From contig CAMXIF010000027.1 in assembly GCA_947243845.1 (NCBI GenBank), positions 1 through 43,890 of the forward strand: a stretch of 43,890 bases of DNA, read 5' to 3'. The notes under the pieces are model-generated. The model was given only the letters and a program-made list of their open reading frames with translations. It was not told where the DNA came from and did not search any database. Source of the stretch: an uncultured bacterium. GTDB taxonomy: Bacteria > Bacillota > Clostridia > Lachnospirales > Lachnospiraceae. The position numbers and the translations under genes were made by a program. Positions 34,001 through 43,890 of this stretch are shown here, piece after piece (within the stretch, counting starts at the first letter, position 1; each line of letters opens with the position of its first letter).

Positions 34001-34885
34001 ATCGGTCAGGTGCTTGAGATTCACTTATCCCTGGCTGCGAAAGCGCTTGGCTTTAACGTGGCAACGCCGGTGTTTGACGGTGCAAAAGAGGATGATATCA
34101 TGGATACCCTCGATTTGGCCAACGATTATGTCAATCTGGAATGGGAAGAGTTCGAGAAGAAACATAAAGAAGAACTTTTACCGGAAGTCATGGAATATCT
34201 GTACGAGAACAGAGACCACCGCGAAGTGTGGAAAGGCGTGCCGATTTCCAGAGATGGTAAGGTGAGACTGCGTGACGGCAGGACTGGTGAGTATTTTGAT
34301 TCGCCGGTTACCATCGGGCACATGCATTACCTGAAACTGCATCATCTGGTAGATGATAAGATCCATGCCCGTTCCACGGGTCCTTACTCACTGGTAACAC
34401 AGCAGCCTCTGGGCGGTAAGGCACAGTTTGGCGGACAGCGTTTCGGTGAGATGGAAGTGTGGGCGCTGGAGGCATATGGTGCGGCTTATACGCTACAGGA
34501 GATTCTGACAGTGAAGTCCGATGATGTGGTGGGACGTGTCAAGACCTATGAAGCAATCATCAAGGGTGATAATATTCCGGAACCCGGTGTGCCGGAGTCT
34601 TTCAAGGTACTGCTGAAAGAATTACAGTCCTTGGGTCTGGACGTGAGAGTGCTTCGTGACGATCAGACTGAAGTGGAGATTATGGAATCCATCGATTACG
34701 GCGAGAATGATTATCGTTATGAGATCGAGGGCGATTCCCGTAATTACGATTACGAGAAAGAATCTCTTGGGTCAATGGGTTATCAGAGACAGGAGTTTGA
34801 TGAGGACAGCGGGGAACTGGTGACCAGTGACGAGGAAGAAGATTTGGCTGAAGATGACCTGGATCTTGAAGTGGAGTTTGAATAA
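31034..34885 (+). CDS. rpoB: RNA polymerase beta subunit
   Basis: A 1283-aa beta subunit of normal Clostridia length. Conserved regions include the rifampicin pocket [21 protein letters not shown] with the wild-type Asp, His ([10 protein letters not shown]) and Ser residues, [17 protein letters not shown], the [13 protein letters not shown] catalytic-site loop and the C-terminal [19 protein letters not shown]. The start is placed at ATG 31034 ([10 protein letters not shown]) after GGGGTG; ATG 31040 is equally possible. An earlier frame opening at 30962 has no site. An acidic tail ([17 protein letters not shown]) closes the protein. rpoC follows after 46 bp. Confidence 0.99.
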   Translation: MSMEKNRIRKTAAGRNTRMTYARQKEVLNMPNLIEVQKNSYQWFLDEGLKEVFDDISPISDYSGHLSLEFVDFELCEEDVKYSIEKCKERDATYAAPLKVKVRLINKEKDEITEHEIFMGDLPLMTETGTFVINGAERVIVSQLVRSPGIYYGIGHDKIGKRLFSATVIPNRGAWLEYETDSNDVFYVRVDRTRKVPITVLIRALGVGSNDEIRELFGDEPKIEASFTKDTAENYQEGLLELYKKIRPGEPLSVESAESLITAMFFDPRRYDLAKVGRYKFNKKLMFRNRIRHHILAEDVVDTLTGEILAKAGDKVTAEMADMIQNAAVPAVWIQTEEKNVKVLSNMMVDITNFVECNPRELGVTELVYFPVLQQILQEYSEDPEMLAEAIQKNVHELIPKHITKEDILASINYNIHLEYGIGNDDDIDHLGNRRIRAVGELLQNQYRIGLSRLERVVRERMTTHDAEEISPQVLINIKPVQAAVKEFFGSSQLSQFMDQNNPLGELTHKRRLSALGPGGLSRDRAGFEVRDVHYTHYGRMCPIETPEGPNIGLINSLASYARINEYGFVEAPYRKIDKSDPENPRVTDEAVYMTADEEDNYHVAQASTPLDKDGYFKRNSVSGRYKMETQEYPKTMFDYMDVSPKMVFSVATALIPFLQNDDANRALMGSNMQRQAVPLLFTETPVVGTGMEPKAAVDSGVCVVARKAGTVDYVSSNMIKVTCDDGEKMEYHLSKFSRSNQSNCYNQKPIVQKGAHVEQGEVIADGPSTDGGELALGKNPLIGFMTWEGYNYEDAVLLSERLVQEDVYTSVHIEEYEAEARDTKLGPEEITRDVPGVGDDALKDLDDRGIIRIGAEVRAGDILVGKVTPKGETELTAEERLLRAIFGEKAREVRDTSLKVPHGEYGIVVDAKVFTRENGDELSPGVNQAVRIYIAQKRKISVGDKMAGRHGNKGVVSRVLPVEDMPYLPNGRPLDIVLNPLGVPSRMNIGQVLEIHLSLAAKALGFNVATPVFDGAKEDDIMDTLDLANDYVNLEWEEFEKKHKEELLPEVMEYLYENRDHREVWKGVPISRDGKVRLRDGRTGEYFDSPVTIGHMHYLKLHHLVDDKIHARSTGPYSLVTQQPLGGKAQFGGQRFGEMEVWALEAYGAAYTLQEILTVKSDDVVGRVKTYEAIIKGDNIPEPGVPESFKVLLKELQSLGLDVRVLRDDQTEVEIMESIDYGENDYRYEIEGDSRNYDYEKESLGSMGYQRQEFDEDSGELVTSDEEEDLAEDDLDLEVEFE

Positions 34886-34931
34886 GACCAAGAGAAGATC
34901 CGTAAATAATCTGGAAGGAGCATAGTGTACG

Positions 34932-37900
34932 ATGTCAGACATGAGACAGGAAACATATCAACCTATGACATTTGATGCGATCAAGATTGGATTGGCATCA
35001 CCTGAAAAGATCAGAGAGTGGTCCAGAGGTGAGGTCACGAAGCCTGAGACTATCAATTATAGAACTTTAAAACCCGAGAAAGAAGGCCTTTTCTGTGAGC
35101 GGATTTTCGGGCCCAGCAAAGACTGGGAGTGTCATTGTGGTAAGTATAAGAAGATCAGATATAAAGGTGTGGTCTGTGATAGATGTGGTGTTGAAGTGAC
35201 AAAGTCCAGCGTCCGCAGGGAGCGTATGGGACATATTGAACTGGCAGCGCCCGTATCCCACATCTGGTATTTTAAAGGTATCCCGAGCCGAATGGGATTG
35301 ATTTTGGATCTGTCCCCGAGAGTGCTGGAGAAGGTGCTCTATTTTGCGTCCTATATTGTGCTGGACGGCGGTGAGACTGATCTGGAATACAAGCAGGTTC
35401 TCTCCGAGAAAGAGTATCAGGATGCCAGAGAGAACTGGGGCAATAAATTCCGTGTTGGTATGGGTGCAGAAGCAATTAAAGAGCTTTTACAGGCCATTGA
35501 CTTGGAGGCAGAGGCAGTTGAGTTAAAAGAAGGTCTGAAGGAGTCTACGGGTCAGAAGCGTGCCCGCATCATCAAAAGACTGGAGGTCGTAGAGGCGTTC
35601 CGGGAGTCCGGCAATCAGCCGGAGTGGATGATCATGGATGCGATTCCGGTTATTCCGCCCGATCTGCGTCCTATGGTACAGCTGGACGGCGGCCGTTTTG
35701 CGACTTCTGACTTAAATGATTTGTATAGAAGGATCATCAACAGAAATAATCGTCTGAAGAGACTTTTGGAACTTGGCGCTCCGGATATTATTGTCCGCAA
35801 CGAGAAACGTATGTTACAGGAGGCTGTGGATGCGCTGATCGATAACGGCAGAAGAGGACGTCCGGTGACAGGTCCTGGCAACAGGGCGTTAAAGTCCCTG
35901 TCGGATATGTTAAAGGGTAAATCAGGACGTTTCCGTCAGAACCTGCTTGGTAAGCGTGTTGACTATTCTGGTCGATCCGTTATCGTGGTGGGGCCTGAAT
36001 TAAAGATTTACCAGTGCGGTCTGCCCAAGGAGATGGCGATCGAACTGTTCAAGCCTTTTGTGATGAAAGAACTGGTATCCCGCGGGATTTCCCAGAACAT
36101 TAAAGCAGCTAAGAAACTGGTGGAGAGACTGGACACTCAGGTATGGGATGTGCTGGAGGAAGTTATCAAAGAGCATCCGGTGATGTTAAACCGTGCTCCT
36201 ACGCTGCACAGACTGGGCATCCAGGCTTTTGAGCCGATTCTCGTGGAAGGTAAGGCTATTAAGCTGCATCCTTTGGTATGTACGGCATTTAACGCTGACT
36301 TTGACGGTGACCAGATGGCAGTACATCTGCCCCTTTCCGTAGAGGCTCAGGCGGAGTGCAGATTCCTCCTGCTTTCCCCGAACAACCTCTTGAAGCCTTC
36401 TGACGGCGGTCCTGTGGCGGTGCCCTCTCAGGATATGGTGCTGGGTATCTACTACCTGACACAGGAAAGACCCGGTGCTCTGGGCGAAGGCAAGTTCTTT
36501 AAGAATGTGAACGAGGCGATTCTTGCCTATGAAAATAAGGTTTGTACATTGCACACCAGAATCAGGGTGAGAGTGACCAAAAAGACCGCTGACGGAAAAG
36601 CAGTGTCGGGCAATGTGGAGTCTACTCTTGGCAGATTCCTCTTTAATGAAATCCTGCCTCAGGATTTGGGATATGTGGACAGAAGCAACCCGGAAGATGT
36701 CTTGAAACTGGAAGTGGACTTCCATGTGGGCAAGAAACAGTTAAAACAGATTCTGGAGAAGGTCATCAACATTCACGGTGCTGTAAGGACTGCGGAAGTA
36801 CTTGACCTGATCAAGTCCATCGGCTATAAGTATTCTACCCAGGCGGCTATGACCGTATCGATTTCCGATATGACAGTGCCGGCACAGAAGGAAGAGATGC
36901 TGGAGGCGGCGCAGGCTACCGTGGATAAGATTTCTGTTAACTTCAGACGTGGATTGATCACGGAAGAAGAGAGATATCGGGCGGTTGTTGAGACTTGGAA
37001 TGAGACGGATAAAGAGCTTACGGAAGTGCTGCTCTCTGGTCTGGATAAATATAATAATATCTTCATGATGGCGGACTCCGGAGCCCGTGGTTCCAACCAG
37101 CAGATCAAGCAGCTTGCCGGTATGCGCGGCCTGATGGCAAATACCACAGGACGGACCATCGAATTGCCGATCAAGTCCAATTTCCGTGAAGGTCTGGATG
37201 TACTGGAATATTTTATGTCCGCACATGGTGCGCGTAAAGGTTTGTCCGATACAGCGCTTCGTACTGCTGACTCCGGTTACCTGACCAGAAGAATGGTGGA
37301 CGTTTCACAGGAATTGATCATCCGTGAAGTAGACTGCTGCGAAGGCAAGGATGAGATTCCGGGTATGGTAGTCAAGGCGTTTATGGACGGTAAGGAGACC
37401 ATCGAAGGATTGAAAGACAGAATCACAGGACGTTTCTCCTGTGAGGATATCAAAGATAAAGACGGTAAGATGATCGTCAAGAGAAATCACATGATTACCC
37501 CTGCCCGCGCTGCTAAGATCTTGAGCGTAGGTGTAAATGATAAGGGCGAACCGGTGGAGGAAGTGAGGATACGTACCATCCTGACCTGCCGTTCTCATGT
37601 GGGTATCTGCGCGAAATGTTATGGCGCTAATATGGCTACAGGCGAGGCGGTACAGGTTGGTGAGGCTGTTGGTATCATCGCAGCACAGTCCATTGGTGAG
37701 CCTGGTACACAGCTGACCATGCGTACGTTCCATACGGGCGGTGTGGCCGGTGATGATATCACACAAGGTCTTCCCCGTGTTGAGGAGCTTTTCGAGGCGC
37801 GTAAGCCCAAAGGACTTGCAATCATCGCAGAGTTCGGCGGTGTGGCTACCATCAAGGATACCAAGAAAAAGCGTGAGATTATGATCACCAATGACGAAAC

Positions 37901-38657
37901 AGGGGAGTCCAAGACCTATTTGATTCCTTATGGATCAAGAATCAAAGTGCTGGACGGTGCGGTACTTGAAGCCGGTGACGAACTTACAGAAGGTAGCGTC
38001 AATCCCCATGATCTCCTGAAGATTAAGGGAATCCGGGCCGTACAGGATTACATGCTGCGAGAGGTACAGAGAGTGTATCGTCTGCAGGGTGTGGATATCT
38101 CCGATAAGCATATCGAGGTGATCGTACGTCAGATGCTTAAGAAAGTGCGGATTGAGAATAACGGCGACACAGATTTCCTGCCGGGTACCCTGGTGGATGT
38201 ACTGGAATATGAAGATATGAATGAGAAGCTGATCGGCGAGGGCAAAGAGCCGGCGGATGGCAAGCAGATTCTGCTGGGTATCACCAAGGCAGCCCTGGCA
38301 ACAGACTCCTTCCTGTCAGCGGCATCTTTCCAGGAGACCACTAAAGTTCTGACGGAAGCAGCCATTAAGGGTAAAGTTGATTCCCTGATCGGTCTGAAAG
38401 AGAACGTGATCATCGGTAAGCTGATTCCTGCCGGAACCGGTATGAAACGTTACCGAGACACCAGACTCAGCACGGATGAGAATCTTTTAAGCCGACTTAG
38501 CATGGATGATGAGATTGACTTTGATGATGATCCTCTGGATGACATTGAACTGGTAGATGTGGATGAGATTGATGATTTTGAAGAAGCAGAAGAGTTTGAG
38601 GAAGAGGAGCTCATCGAGGAGACAGATGAGGCTTTAGAGGCTGAAATCGTAGAATAA
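34932..38657 (+). CDS. rpoC: RNA polymerase beta' subunit
   Basis: A 1241-aa beta' subunit. The N-terminal zinc-binding cluster reads CHCGKYKK...CDRCG. The catalytic Mg2+ loop [12 protein letters not shown] is at about 454-465, bridge helix and trigger-loop regions follow ([34 protein letters not shown]), and the second zinc site has [13 protein letters not shown]. It lacks the large insert of the E. coli protein, as is usual in Firmicutes. The C-terminus is a long acidic tail ([15 protein letters not shown]). GGAAGGAG stands 11 bases before the ATG. Confidence 0.99.
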   Translation: MSDMRQETYQPMTFDAIKIGLASPEKIREWSRGEVTKPETINYRTLKPEKEGLFCERIFGPSKDWECHCGKYKKIRYKGVVCDRCGVEVTKSSVRRERMGHIELAAPVSHIWYFKGIPSRMGLILDLSPRVLEKVLYFASYIVLDGGETDLEYKQVLSEKEYQDARENWGNKFRVGMGAEAIKELLQAIDLEAEAVELKEGLKESTGQKRARIIKRLEVVEAFRESGNQPEWMIMDAIPVIPPDLRPMVQLDGGRFATSDLNDLYRRIINRNNRLKRLLELGAPDIIVRNEKRMLQEAVDALIDNGRRGRPVTGPGNRALKSLSDMLKGKSGRFRQNLLGKRVDYSGRSVIVVGPELKIYQCGLPKEMAIELFKPFVMKELVSRGISQNIKAAKKLVERLDTQVWDVLEEVIKEHPVMLNRAPTLHRLGIQAFEPILVEGKAIKLHPLVCTAFNADFDGDQMAVHLPLSVEAQAECRFLLLSPNNLLKPSDGGPVAVPSQDMVLGIYYLTQERPGALGEGKFFKNVNEAILAYENKVCTLHTRIRVRVTKKTADGKAVSGNVESTLGRFLFNEILPQDLGYVDRSNPEDVLKLEVDFHVGKKQLKQILEKVINIHGAVRTAEVLDLIKSIGYKYSTQAAMTVSISDMTVPAQKEEMLEAAQATVDKISVNFRRGLITEEERYRAVVETWNETDKELTEVLLSGLDKYNNIFMMADSGARGSNQQIKQLAGMRGLMANTTGRTIELPIKSNFREGLDVLEYFMSAHGARKGLSDTALRTADSGYLTRRMVDVSQELIIREVDCCEGKDEIPGMVVKAFMDGKETIEGLKDRITGRFSCEDIKDKDGKMIVKRNHMITPARAAKILSVGVNDKGEPVEEVRIRTILTCRSHVGICAKCYGANMATGEAVQVGEAVGIIAAQSIGEPGTQLTMRTFHTGGVAGDDITQGLPRVEELFEARKPKGLAIIAEFGGVATIKDTKKKREIMITNDETGESKTYLIPYGSRIKVLDGAVLEAGDELTEGSVNPHDLLKIKGIRAVQDYMLREVQRVYRLQGVDISDKHIEVIVRQMLKKVRIENNGDTDFLPGTLVDVLEYEDMNEKLIGEGKEPADGKQILLGITKAALATDSFLSAASFQETTKVLTEAAIKGKVDSLIGLKENVIIGKLIPAGTGMKRYRDTRLSTDENLLSRLSMDDEIDFDDDPLDDIELVDVDEIDDFEEAEEFEEEELIEETDEALEAEIVE

Positions 38658-38682
38658 TTAAGTAATTTCAAGGAAAAATGTA

Positions 38683-38711
38683 TTGACAACGTATTCACGG
38701 GCAAGTATACT
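38683..38711 (+). promoter_or_regulatory. Promoter of rpsL-rpsG-fusA
   Basis: -35 TTGACA (38683-38688), 17-bp spacer, -10 TATACT (38706-38711). The -10 lies in the loop and the spacer holds the 5' arm of the rpoC terminator. Confidence 0.85.
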
Positions 38712-38742
38712 ATTTGAGTGTGCACGTGAATACGTTTTTTTT
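38689..38742 (+). terminator. rpoC terminator enclosing the next promoter
   Basis: Perfect 11-bp arms ACGTATTCACG (38689-38699) and CGTGAATACGT (38725-38735), with eight T after the second arm (38735-38742). The loop of 25 bases contains the -10 box of the rpsL promoter. Confidence 0.85.
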
Positions 38743-38796
38743 GTGCGCCGTAAAAGCCGAAGAGGCAGATAATCAATCATACAGGAGGTGAAAAGA

Positions 38797-39210
38797 ATGC
38801 CAACATTTAACCAGTTAGTCAGAAAGGGTCGTCAGACATCTGTAAAGAAGTCCACAGCGCCTGCTTTGCTGAAAGGATACAATTCCCTTCATAAGGCAGC
38901 TACTGAGACATCTTCTCCGCAGAAGAGAGGTGTCTGCACAGCTGTTAAGACAGCTACCCCGAAAAAGCCTAACTCAGCGCTCAGAAAGATTGCCAGAGTG
39001 CGTCTTTCTAACGGAATCGAAGTGACAAGCTATATCCCCGGCGAAGGCCACAACCTGCAGGAGCATAGCGTAGTCCTTATTCGTGGCGGAAGAGTCAAAG
39101 ACTTACCTGGTACAAGATACCACATCATCAGAGGTACTCTTGATACTGCGGGAGTCGCAAACAGAAGACAGGCTCGTTCCAAGTACGGCGCTAAGAGACC
39201 CAAAAAGTAA
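38797..39210 (+). CDS. rpsL: 30S ribosomal protein S12
   Basis: A 137-aa protein. The start [12 protein letters not shown] at 38797 is placed three codons after an earlier ATG because AGGAGGTG lies in the right position and the protein then matches the family. The decoding-site loops [11 protein letters not shown] and [10 protein letters not shown] keep the lysines whose change gives streptomycin resistance in other species, so the sequence looks wild type. First gene of the str operon. Confidence 0.99.
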   Translation: MPTFNQLVRKGRQTSVKKSTAPALLKGYNSLHKAATETSSPQKRGVCTAVKTATPKKPNSALRKIARVRLSNGIEVTSYIPGEGHNLQEHSVVLIRGGRVKDLPGTRYHIIRGTLDTAGVANRRQARSKYGAKRPKK

Positions 39211-39316
39211 AAGTAAATTTGCTTCGCAAGTTAACAAAAGTAAATTTGCTTCGCAAGTTAACAAAAGTAAATTTGCTTCGCAAATTAACTTTGGCAGGTT
39301 TGACAAGCAAACCTGC
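39211..39316 (+). repeat. Three 27-bp hairpin repeats plus a 9-bp hairpin
   Basis: Units at 39211-39237, 39238-39264 and 39265-39290 (two identical, the third with small changes) each contain AATTTGCTTCGCAAGTT, which folds into a small hairpin. Directly after, GCAGGTTTG (39294-39302) pairs perfectly with CAAACCTGC (39308-39316), loop ACAAG. No T run follows, so these are not terminators. They lie in the rpsL-rpsG spacer and may affect mRNA stability, processing or S7 control. Confidence 0.85.
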
Positions 39317-39443
39317 GCATGAAAGGATTTGGGTTAAGAAAGGTGAATCAGGACCACAAACAGAACTAATTTAGTGTTGGGATTCTTATTGATAGAAACC
39401 GCACGAACACATTGAATTAGAGGACACATGTGAGTACCGGTGA

Positions 39444-39944
<501 letters not shown>

Positions 39945-39965
39945 TAATATAAGGAGGAAAAAACC

Positions 39966-42083
39966 TTGGCTGGAAGAGAATATCCACTAGAGAGAACCAG
40001 GAATATTGGTATTATGGCCCATATCGATGCCGGTAAGACGACATTGTCAGAGCGTATCCTTTATTATACTGGTGTAAACTATAAGATTGGCGATACTCAT
40101 GAAGGCACTGCTACTATGGACTGGATGGAGCAGGAGCAGGAAAGAGGTATCACGATCACATCAGCCGCTACTACATGCCACTGGACTTTGGAAGAAAATT
40201 GCAAACCGAAGCCGGGCGCATTAGAGCATCGTATCAACATCATTGATACTCCTGGCCACGTTGACTTTACTGTAGAAGTTGAGCGTTCACTCCGTGTACT
40301 TGATGGTGCTGTAGGCGTATTTTGTGCGAAGGGTGGCGTGGAGCCACAGTCAGAGAATGTGTGGAGACAGGCTGATACCTACAATGTACCCAGAATGGCA
40401 TTTATTAATAAGATGGATATCTTAGGTGCCAATTTCTTTGGGGCTGTAGAGCAGATTAGAACAAGATTAGGTAAAAACACGATCGTCTTACAGCTGCCTA
40501 TCGGCAAAGAGGACGATTTCAAGGGAATCATCGACCTGTTTGAGATGCAGGCTTACATCTACAATGATGATAAGGGCGAAGACATCTCCATTACAGAGAT
40601 TCCGGCAGATATGGCAGATCAGGCAAATGAGTACCGCGATGAGCTGATTGAAAAGATCTGCGAATTAGATGATGACCTTACCATGATGTATCTGGAAGGT
40701 GAGACACCTTCTGTGGAGCAGTTAAAAGCGGCATTGCGTAAAGGTACCTGCGAGTGTAAAGCGATTCCGGTATGCTGCGGTTCCGCATATAGAAATAAGG
40801 GCGTTCAGAAACTTCTGGATGCAGTCCTTGAGTATATGCCGGCGCCTACAGATATAGCGGCTATCAAAGGTACTGATATGGACGGCAACGAGGTCGAGAG
40901 ACATTCATCCGATGAGGAGCCTTTCTCCGCATTGGCATTTAAGATCATGGCAGATCCTTTTGTAGGAAAGCTGGCGTTCTTCAGAGTGTACTCAGGTACC
41001 TGCAATTCCGGTTCCTATGTATATAATGCAACAAAGGATAAAAAGGAGCGTATCGGACGTATCCTGCAGATGCATGCGAACAAGAGAGCAGAACTTGATA
41101 AAGTTTACTCCGGCGATATCGCGGCGGCAGTAGGATTTAAGTTCACCACAACCGGTGATACTATCTGTGACGAGCAGCATCCTGTTATCCTGGAGTCCAT
41201 GGAGTTCCCGGAGCCGGTTATTGAGCTGGCAATCGAGCCCAAGACCAAGGCAGGCCAGGGCAAGATGGGTGAGGCATTGGCAAAACTTGCCGAGGAGGAT
41301 CCTACCTTCCGTGCCCACACAGATCCGGAGACGGGCCAGACCATCATTGCAGGTATGGGAGAACTTCATCTGGAGATTATTGTAGACAGATTACTGCGTG
41401 AATTTAAGGTGGAGGCAAATGTAGGTGCACCTCAGGTTGCATACAAAGAGACCTTTACCAAACCTGTGGATCAGGAATACAAATATGCGAAGCAGTCCGG
41501 TGGTCGTGGACAGTACGGTCATTGTAAAGTCAAATTCGAGCCTATGGATCCCAACGGAGAGGAGACATTCAAGTACGAATCTTCCGTGGTCGGCGGTGCG
41601 ATTCCGAAGGAATATATCCCGGCAGTGGGCGAGGGTATCGAGGAGGCTTCCAAAGCAGGTATCCTTGGCGGATTCCCTGTGCTTGGTGTACATGCTAACG
41701 TATATGACGGTTCCTACCATGAGGTGGACTCTTCGGAGATGGCATTCCACATCGCAGGTTCCATGTGCTTCAAGGAGGCTATGAAGAAAGCGAACGCTGT
41801 TCTGCTTGAGCCTATTATGAAAGTGGAAGTTACCATGCCGGAAGAATATATGGGAGATGTCATCGGCGATATCAATTCCCGCCGTGGACGTATCGAAGGT
41901 ATGGAAGATATCGGCGGCGGTAAGATGGTCAAAGGTTATGTACCGCTTGCTGAGATGTTCGGCTATTCCACAGACTTACGTTCCAAGACTCAGGGCCGCG
42001 GCAACTACTCCATGTTCTTTGAGAAGTATGAGCAGGTTCCTAAGAATGTCCAGGAAAAAGTATTGGCGGCAAAGGCGAAGTAA
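39966..42083 (+). CDS. fusA: Elongation factor G
   Basis: A 705-aa translocase GTPase. G1 AHIDAGKTT, switch [12 protein letters not shown]3 DTPGHVDF, G4 NKMD are all present. Domain IV has the GGRGQYGHC segment and the C-terminus has [23 protein letters not shown]. The start codon is TTG at 39966, right after AAGGAGGAAAAAACC. Third gene of the str operon. Confidence 0.99.
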   Translation: MAGREYPLERTRNIGIMAHIDAGKTTLSERILYYTGVNYKIGDTHEGTATMDWMEQEQERGITITSAATTCHWTLEENCKPKPGALEHRINIIDTPGHVDFTVEVERSLRVLDGAVGVFCAKGGVEPQSENVWRQADTYNVPRMAFINKMDILGANFFGAVEQIRTRLGKNTIVLQLPIGKEDDFKGIIDLFEMQAYIYNDDKGEDISITEIPADMADQANEYRDELIEKICELDDDLTMMYLEGETPSVEQLKAALRKGTCECKAIPVCCGSAYRNKGVQKLLDAVLEYMPAPTDIAAIKGTDMDGNEVERHSSDEEPFSALAFKIMADPFVGKLAFFRVYSGTCNSGSYVYNATKDKKERIGRILQMHANKRAELDKVYSGDIAAAVGFKFTTTGDTICDEQHPVILESMEFPEPVIELAIEPKTKAGQGKMGEALAKLAEEDPTFRAHTDPETGQTIIAGMGELHLEIIVDRLLREFKVEANVGAPQVAYKETFTKPVDQEYKYAKQSGGRGQYGHCKVKFEPMDPNGEETFKYESSVVGGAIPKEYIPAVGEGIEEASKAGILGGFPVLGVHANVYDGSYHEVDSSEMAFHIAGSMCFKEAMKKANAVLLEPIMKVEVTMPEEYMGDVIGDINSRRGRIEGMEDIGGGKMVKGYVPLAEMFGYSTDLRSKTQGRGNYSMFFEKYEQVPKNVQEKVLAAKAK

Positions 42084-42097
42084 TACAAAGAAAATGC

Positions 42098-42126
42098 TTG
42101 AAAAACTTGGCAATCTTTAATATAAT
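42098..42126 (+). promoter_or_regulatory. Promoter of tuf
   Basis: -35 TTGAAA (42098-42103), 17-bp spacer, -10 TATAAT (42121-42126). It gives tuf its own promoter in the 117-bp gap after fusA, with a leader near 70 bases. Confidence 0.8.
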
Positions 42127-42200
42127 CAAAGATAGCTGATTAATCATGTAGATTGTTTGTGAAACAAAGAAAGTAAATCATTTTAAGGAGGACTTTAGAA

Positions 42201-43388
42201 ATGGCTAAAGCTAAATTTGAAAGAAACAAACCCCATTGTAATATTGGTACCATTGGTCATGTCGATCATGGTAAAACAACTCTGACAGCAGCAATCACAA
42301 AAGTGCTTTCCGAGAGAGTTGCTGGTAACACAGCTACAGATTTCGAGAATATCGATAAAGCTCCCGAAGAGAGAGAAAGAGGTATCACAATCTCTACTGC
42401 TCACGTTGAGTATGAGACAGAGAAGAGACATTACGCACACGTTGACTGCCCTGGCCATGCTGACTATGTAAAGAACATGATTACTGGTGCAGCACAGATG
42501 GACGGCGCTATCCTCGTAGTAGCAGCTACAGACGGTGTTATGGCTCAGACAAAGGAGCACATCCTTCTGTCCCGTCAGGTAGGCGTTCCTTATATCGTAG
42601 TGTTCATGAACAAGTGCGATATGGTTGACGATCCTGAGTTACTTGAGCTGGTTGAGATGGAAATCACAGAGCAGTTAGAGGAGTACGAGTTCACAGATTG
42701 CCCGATCATTAAGGGTTCTGCTCTTAAGGCACTGGAAGATCCCAGCAGCGAGTGGGGCGACAAGATCATGGAACTCATGAGCACAGTTGATGATTATATT
42801 CCGGATCCTCAGCGTGATACAGATAAGCCTTTCCTTATGCCTATCGAGGATGTATTCTCTATCACAGGCCGTGGTACCGTTGCTACTGGTAGAGTAGAGC
42901 GTGGTACACTGCATATGTCTGATGAAGTTGAGATCATCGGTGTTAAGGAAGAAACACAGAAATCTGTTGTAACCGGTATCGAGATGTTCCGTAAGCTGCT
43001 TGACGAGGCTCAGGCTGGTGATAACGTAGGTGTTCTGCTTCGTGGTATCCAGAGAACAGATATTGAGAGAGGACAGGTTCTTGCGAAACCCGGTACAGTT
43101 ACCTGCCACAAGAAATTTACGGCTCAGGTATACGTACTGACCAAAGATGAGGGTGGTCGTCATACACCTTTCTTCAACAATTACAGACCTCAGTTCTATT
43201 TCAGAACAACTGATATCACAGGCGTATGTAATCTGCCTGAGGGTACAGAGATGTGCATGCCTGGCGATAATGTAGAGATGTCAATCGAGTTGATTCATCC
43301 GATCGCTATGGAGCAGGGTCTTACGTTTGCTATCCGTGAGGGTGGTAGAACTGTTGGTTCTGGTCGTGTGGCTACGATTATTGAGTAA
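42201..43388 (+). CDS. tuf: Elongation factor Tu
   Basis: A 395-aa GTPase that delivers aminoacyl-tRNA. G1 GHVDHGKTT, effector region [17 protein letters not shown]3 [27 protein letters not shown]4 NKCD, and the C-terminal [16 protein letters not shown] are intact. AAGGAGG precedes the ATG. A strong terminator follows. Confidence 0.99.
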   Translation: MAKAKFERNKPHCNIGTIGHVDHGKTTLTAAITKVLSERVAGNTATDFENIDKAPEERERGITISTAHVEYETEKRHYAHVDCPGHADYVKNMITGAAQMDGAILVVAATDGVMAQTKEHILLSRQVGVPYIVVFMNKCDMVDDPELLELVEMEITEQLEEYEFTDCPIIKGSALKALEDPSSEWGDKIMELMSTVDDYIPDPQRDTDKPFLMPIEDVFSITGRGTVATGRVERGTLHMSDEVEIIGVKEETQKSVVTGIEMFRKLLDEAQAGDNVGVLLRGIQRTDIERGQVLAKPGTVTCHKKFTAQVYVLTKDEGGRHTPFFNNYRPQFYFRTTDITGVCNLPEGTEMCMPGDNVEMSIELIHPIAMEQGLTFAIREGGRTVGSGRVATIIE

Positions 43389-43431
43389 ATAGAATTCTTG
43401 CGAATTCATTAGTAAAAAGCTGGATTTTATG

Positions 43432-43462
43432 GGGCTTTCCGAGAAATCGGGAAGCCCTTTTT
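43432..43462 (+). terminator. Terminator of tuf
   Basis: An 11-bp stem GGGCTTTCCGA/TCGGGAAGCCC with loop GAAA (a GNRA tetraloop) and five T. Confidence 0.93.
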
Positions 43463-43528
43463 GAAACTTTGCAACAGTGAAAATGTGTAAAACGGTGCCT
43501 AAACGGTGCCATAAGCGAATTATTAGCT

Positions 43529-43795
43529 TTGACAAAAGGCGATATAAGTATTGAAATGGAAACACGACGCTCTAACTCCAGTAAGAATGACTGATCAATC
43601 TTATCTTCGGGTAAGCGGTGGAAGCAGTCCGGCTCGCTAAAGTAGCGTTTCTAGGGACTCTTTCCATTCAGGGAAGAGGGATCTTCTGATTATAGGGCTG
43701 ATGAATAATATGAGAAGTTCGGCAGAGGAAATTGTATTAAAAGAACTGATATATGTGTAGTATTGGTGCGGAGCGTAATGCTTCGCATTTTCAAG
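43529..43795 (+). ncRNA. Candidate structured small RNA, unrecognised
   Basis: After the tuf terminator there is no convincing gene. A TTGACA (43529-43534) with a weak -10 TGAAAT (43552-43557, 17 bp) could start a transcript near 43563. Then follow: CTTATC-TTCG-GGTAAG (43600-43615, UUCG tetraloop); a 12-bp stem TGGAAGCAGTCC/GGACTCTTTCCA (43619-43666, one mismatch) with an inner CGCTA-AAG-TAGCG; GAAGA-GGGA-TCTTC (43673-43686, GNRA loop); and a terminator hairpin at 43767-43791. I match it to no RNA family I know (not tmRNA, SRP RNA, RNase P RNA or a T-box). Confidence 0.45.
43767..43791 (+). terminator. Terminator hairpin after the candidate RNA
   Basis: Stem TGCGGAGC/GCTTCGCA (one wobble), loop GTAAT, then TTTT. 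Confidence 0.65.
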
Positions 43796-43824
43796 TTCCT
43801 AATGCAGAATAATTGTTGTTATGA

Positions 43825-43890
43825 TATAATCAATTGATGACGTATAATAAGTTTCGCAAATTGATTTCATAAAAATAGACATGGTCTATA
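43825..43890 (+). other. -10 box and short or broken reading frame at the edge
   Basis: TATAAT (43825-43830) stands six bases before an ATG (43837). The frame reads MTYNKFRKLIS and stops at 43872. The first residues resemble the start of small Xre-type regulators, and another frame continues DFIKIDMVY, so a frameshifted gene running out of the window is possible. Evidence is thin. Confidence 0.2.

Noticed and set aside
33008..34024. 338-aa open frame on the minus strand inside rpoB
   Set aside because: It lies wholly opposite a universally conserved gene, has no ribosome binding site, and its low-complexity His/Leu/Ser composition is typical of antisense frames.
39211..39290. Possible mini CRISPR array
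   Set aside because: The units are directly adjacent with no unique spacers, and no cas genes are present.
39083..39322. 79-aa frame with three copies of a [13 protein letters not shown] unit
   Set aside because: It starts inside rpsL in another frame without a site. The peptide repeat is only the 27-bp DNA repeat read in frame.
43484..43555. Integrase remnant suggested by the doubled AAACGGTGCC
   Set aside because: The frame is only about 23 codons, and I could not match it to a recombinase motif; the short tandem repeat alone is not evidence.
43561..43700. T-box or SRP/RNase P/tmRNA identity for the structured region
   Set aside because: The T-box core (TGGNACCGCG type), the SRP tetraloop domain and the conserved cores of RNase P RNA and tmRNA are not seen.

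Overview
The window looks like chromosome of a low-to-mid GC anaerobic Firmicute, most likely a member of the Lachnospiraceae (Clostridia). The basis is strong AGGAGG-type ribosome binding sites, sigma-A promoters with 17-bp spacers, an L10 leader, a yybP-ykoY riboswitch, a PPi-type phosphofructokinase, and the gene order rpmG-secE-nusG-rplKA ... rplJL-rpoBC-rpsL-rpsG-fusA-tuf. The family call is inference from gene content; I cannot name a genus. No rRNA, IS element, CRISPR array or intact prophage was seen.

Left part (1-10.4 kb): the window opens inside a tRNA-Lys whose 3' end is duplicated 62 bp downstream. Next come a MATE exporter, tRNA-Leu(TAG), two small unrecognised proteins, a membrane-anchored lipase-like hydrolase divergent from a second MATE exporter, and a yybP-ykoY (Mn2+) riboswitch controlling a CaxA-type cation antiporter. 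A three-gene signalling operon follows: two AgrC-like GHKL sensor kinases and one LytTR response regulator, preceded by perfect 21-bp tandem repeats with the spacing of LytTR operators. The second kinase has lost the whole phosphoacceptor-histidine segment.

Middle part (10.4-24 kb): a DegV fatty-acid-binding protein converges on the response regulator, and the C-termini of both are encoded in the arms of one shared hairpin. A carbohydrate block holds PPi-type phosphofructokinase, a LacI-family regulator with a likely self-operator, and glycogen phosphorylase. Then come two tandem GT2-TPR glycosyltransferases on the minus strand, a small HTH protein coupled to UDP-galactopyranose mutase, an orphan biotin-dependent carboxyltransferase with a consensus promoter and a FabT-like palindrome, and an orphan FliD-like protein.

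Right part (24-43.9 kb): transcription and translation genes. Two unrelated genes (a CapA-family protein, probably translated from a leaderless mRNA, and an unrecognised 416-aa protein) sit between rplA and rplJ. rplJL has an L10 leader with an attenuator. rpoBC, rpsL and tuf each have their own promoter; the rpsL promoter lies inside the rpoC terminator hairpin. The rpsL-rpsG spacer holds three 27-bp hairpin repeats. After the tuf terminator, about 430 bases carry no convincing gene but do contain three tetraloop- or triloop-capped hairpins followed by a terminator. This is a candidate unrecognised small RNA and one of the most interesting items in the window, together with the kinase pair and its 21-bp repeats.
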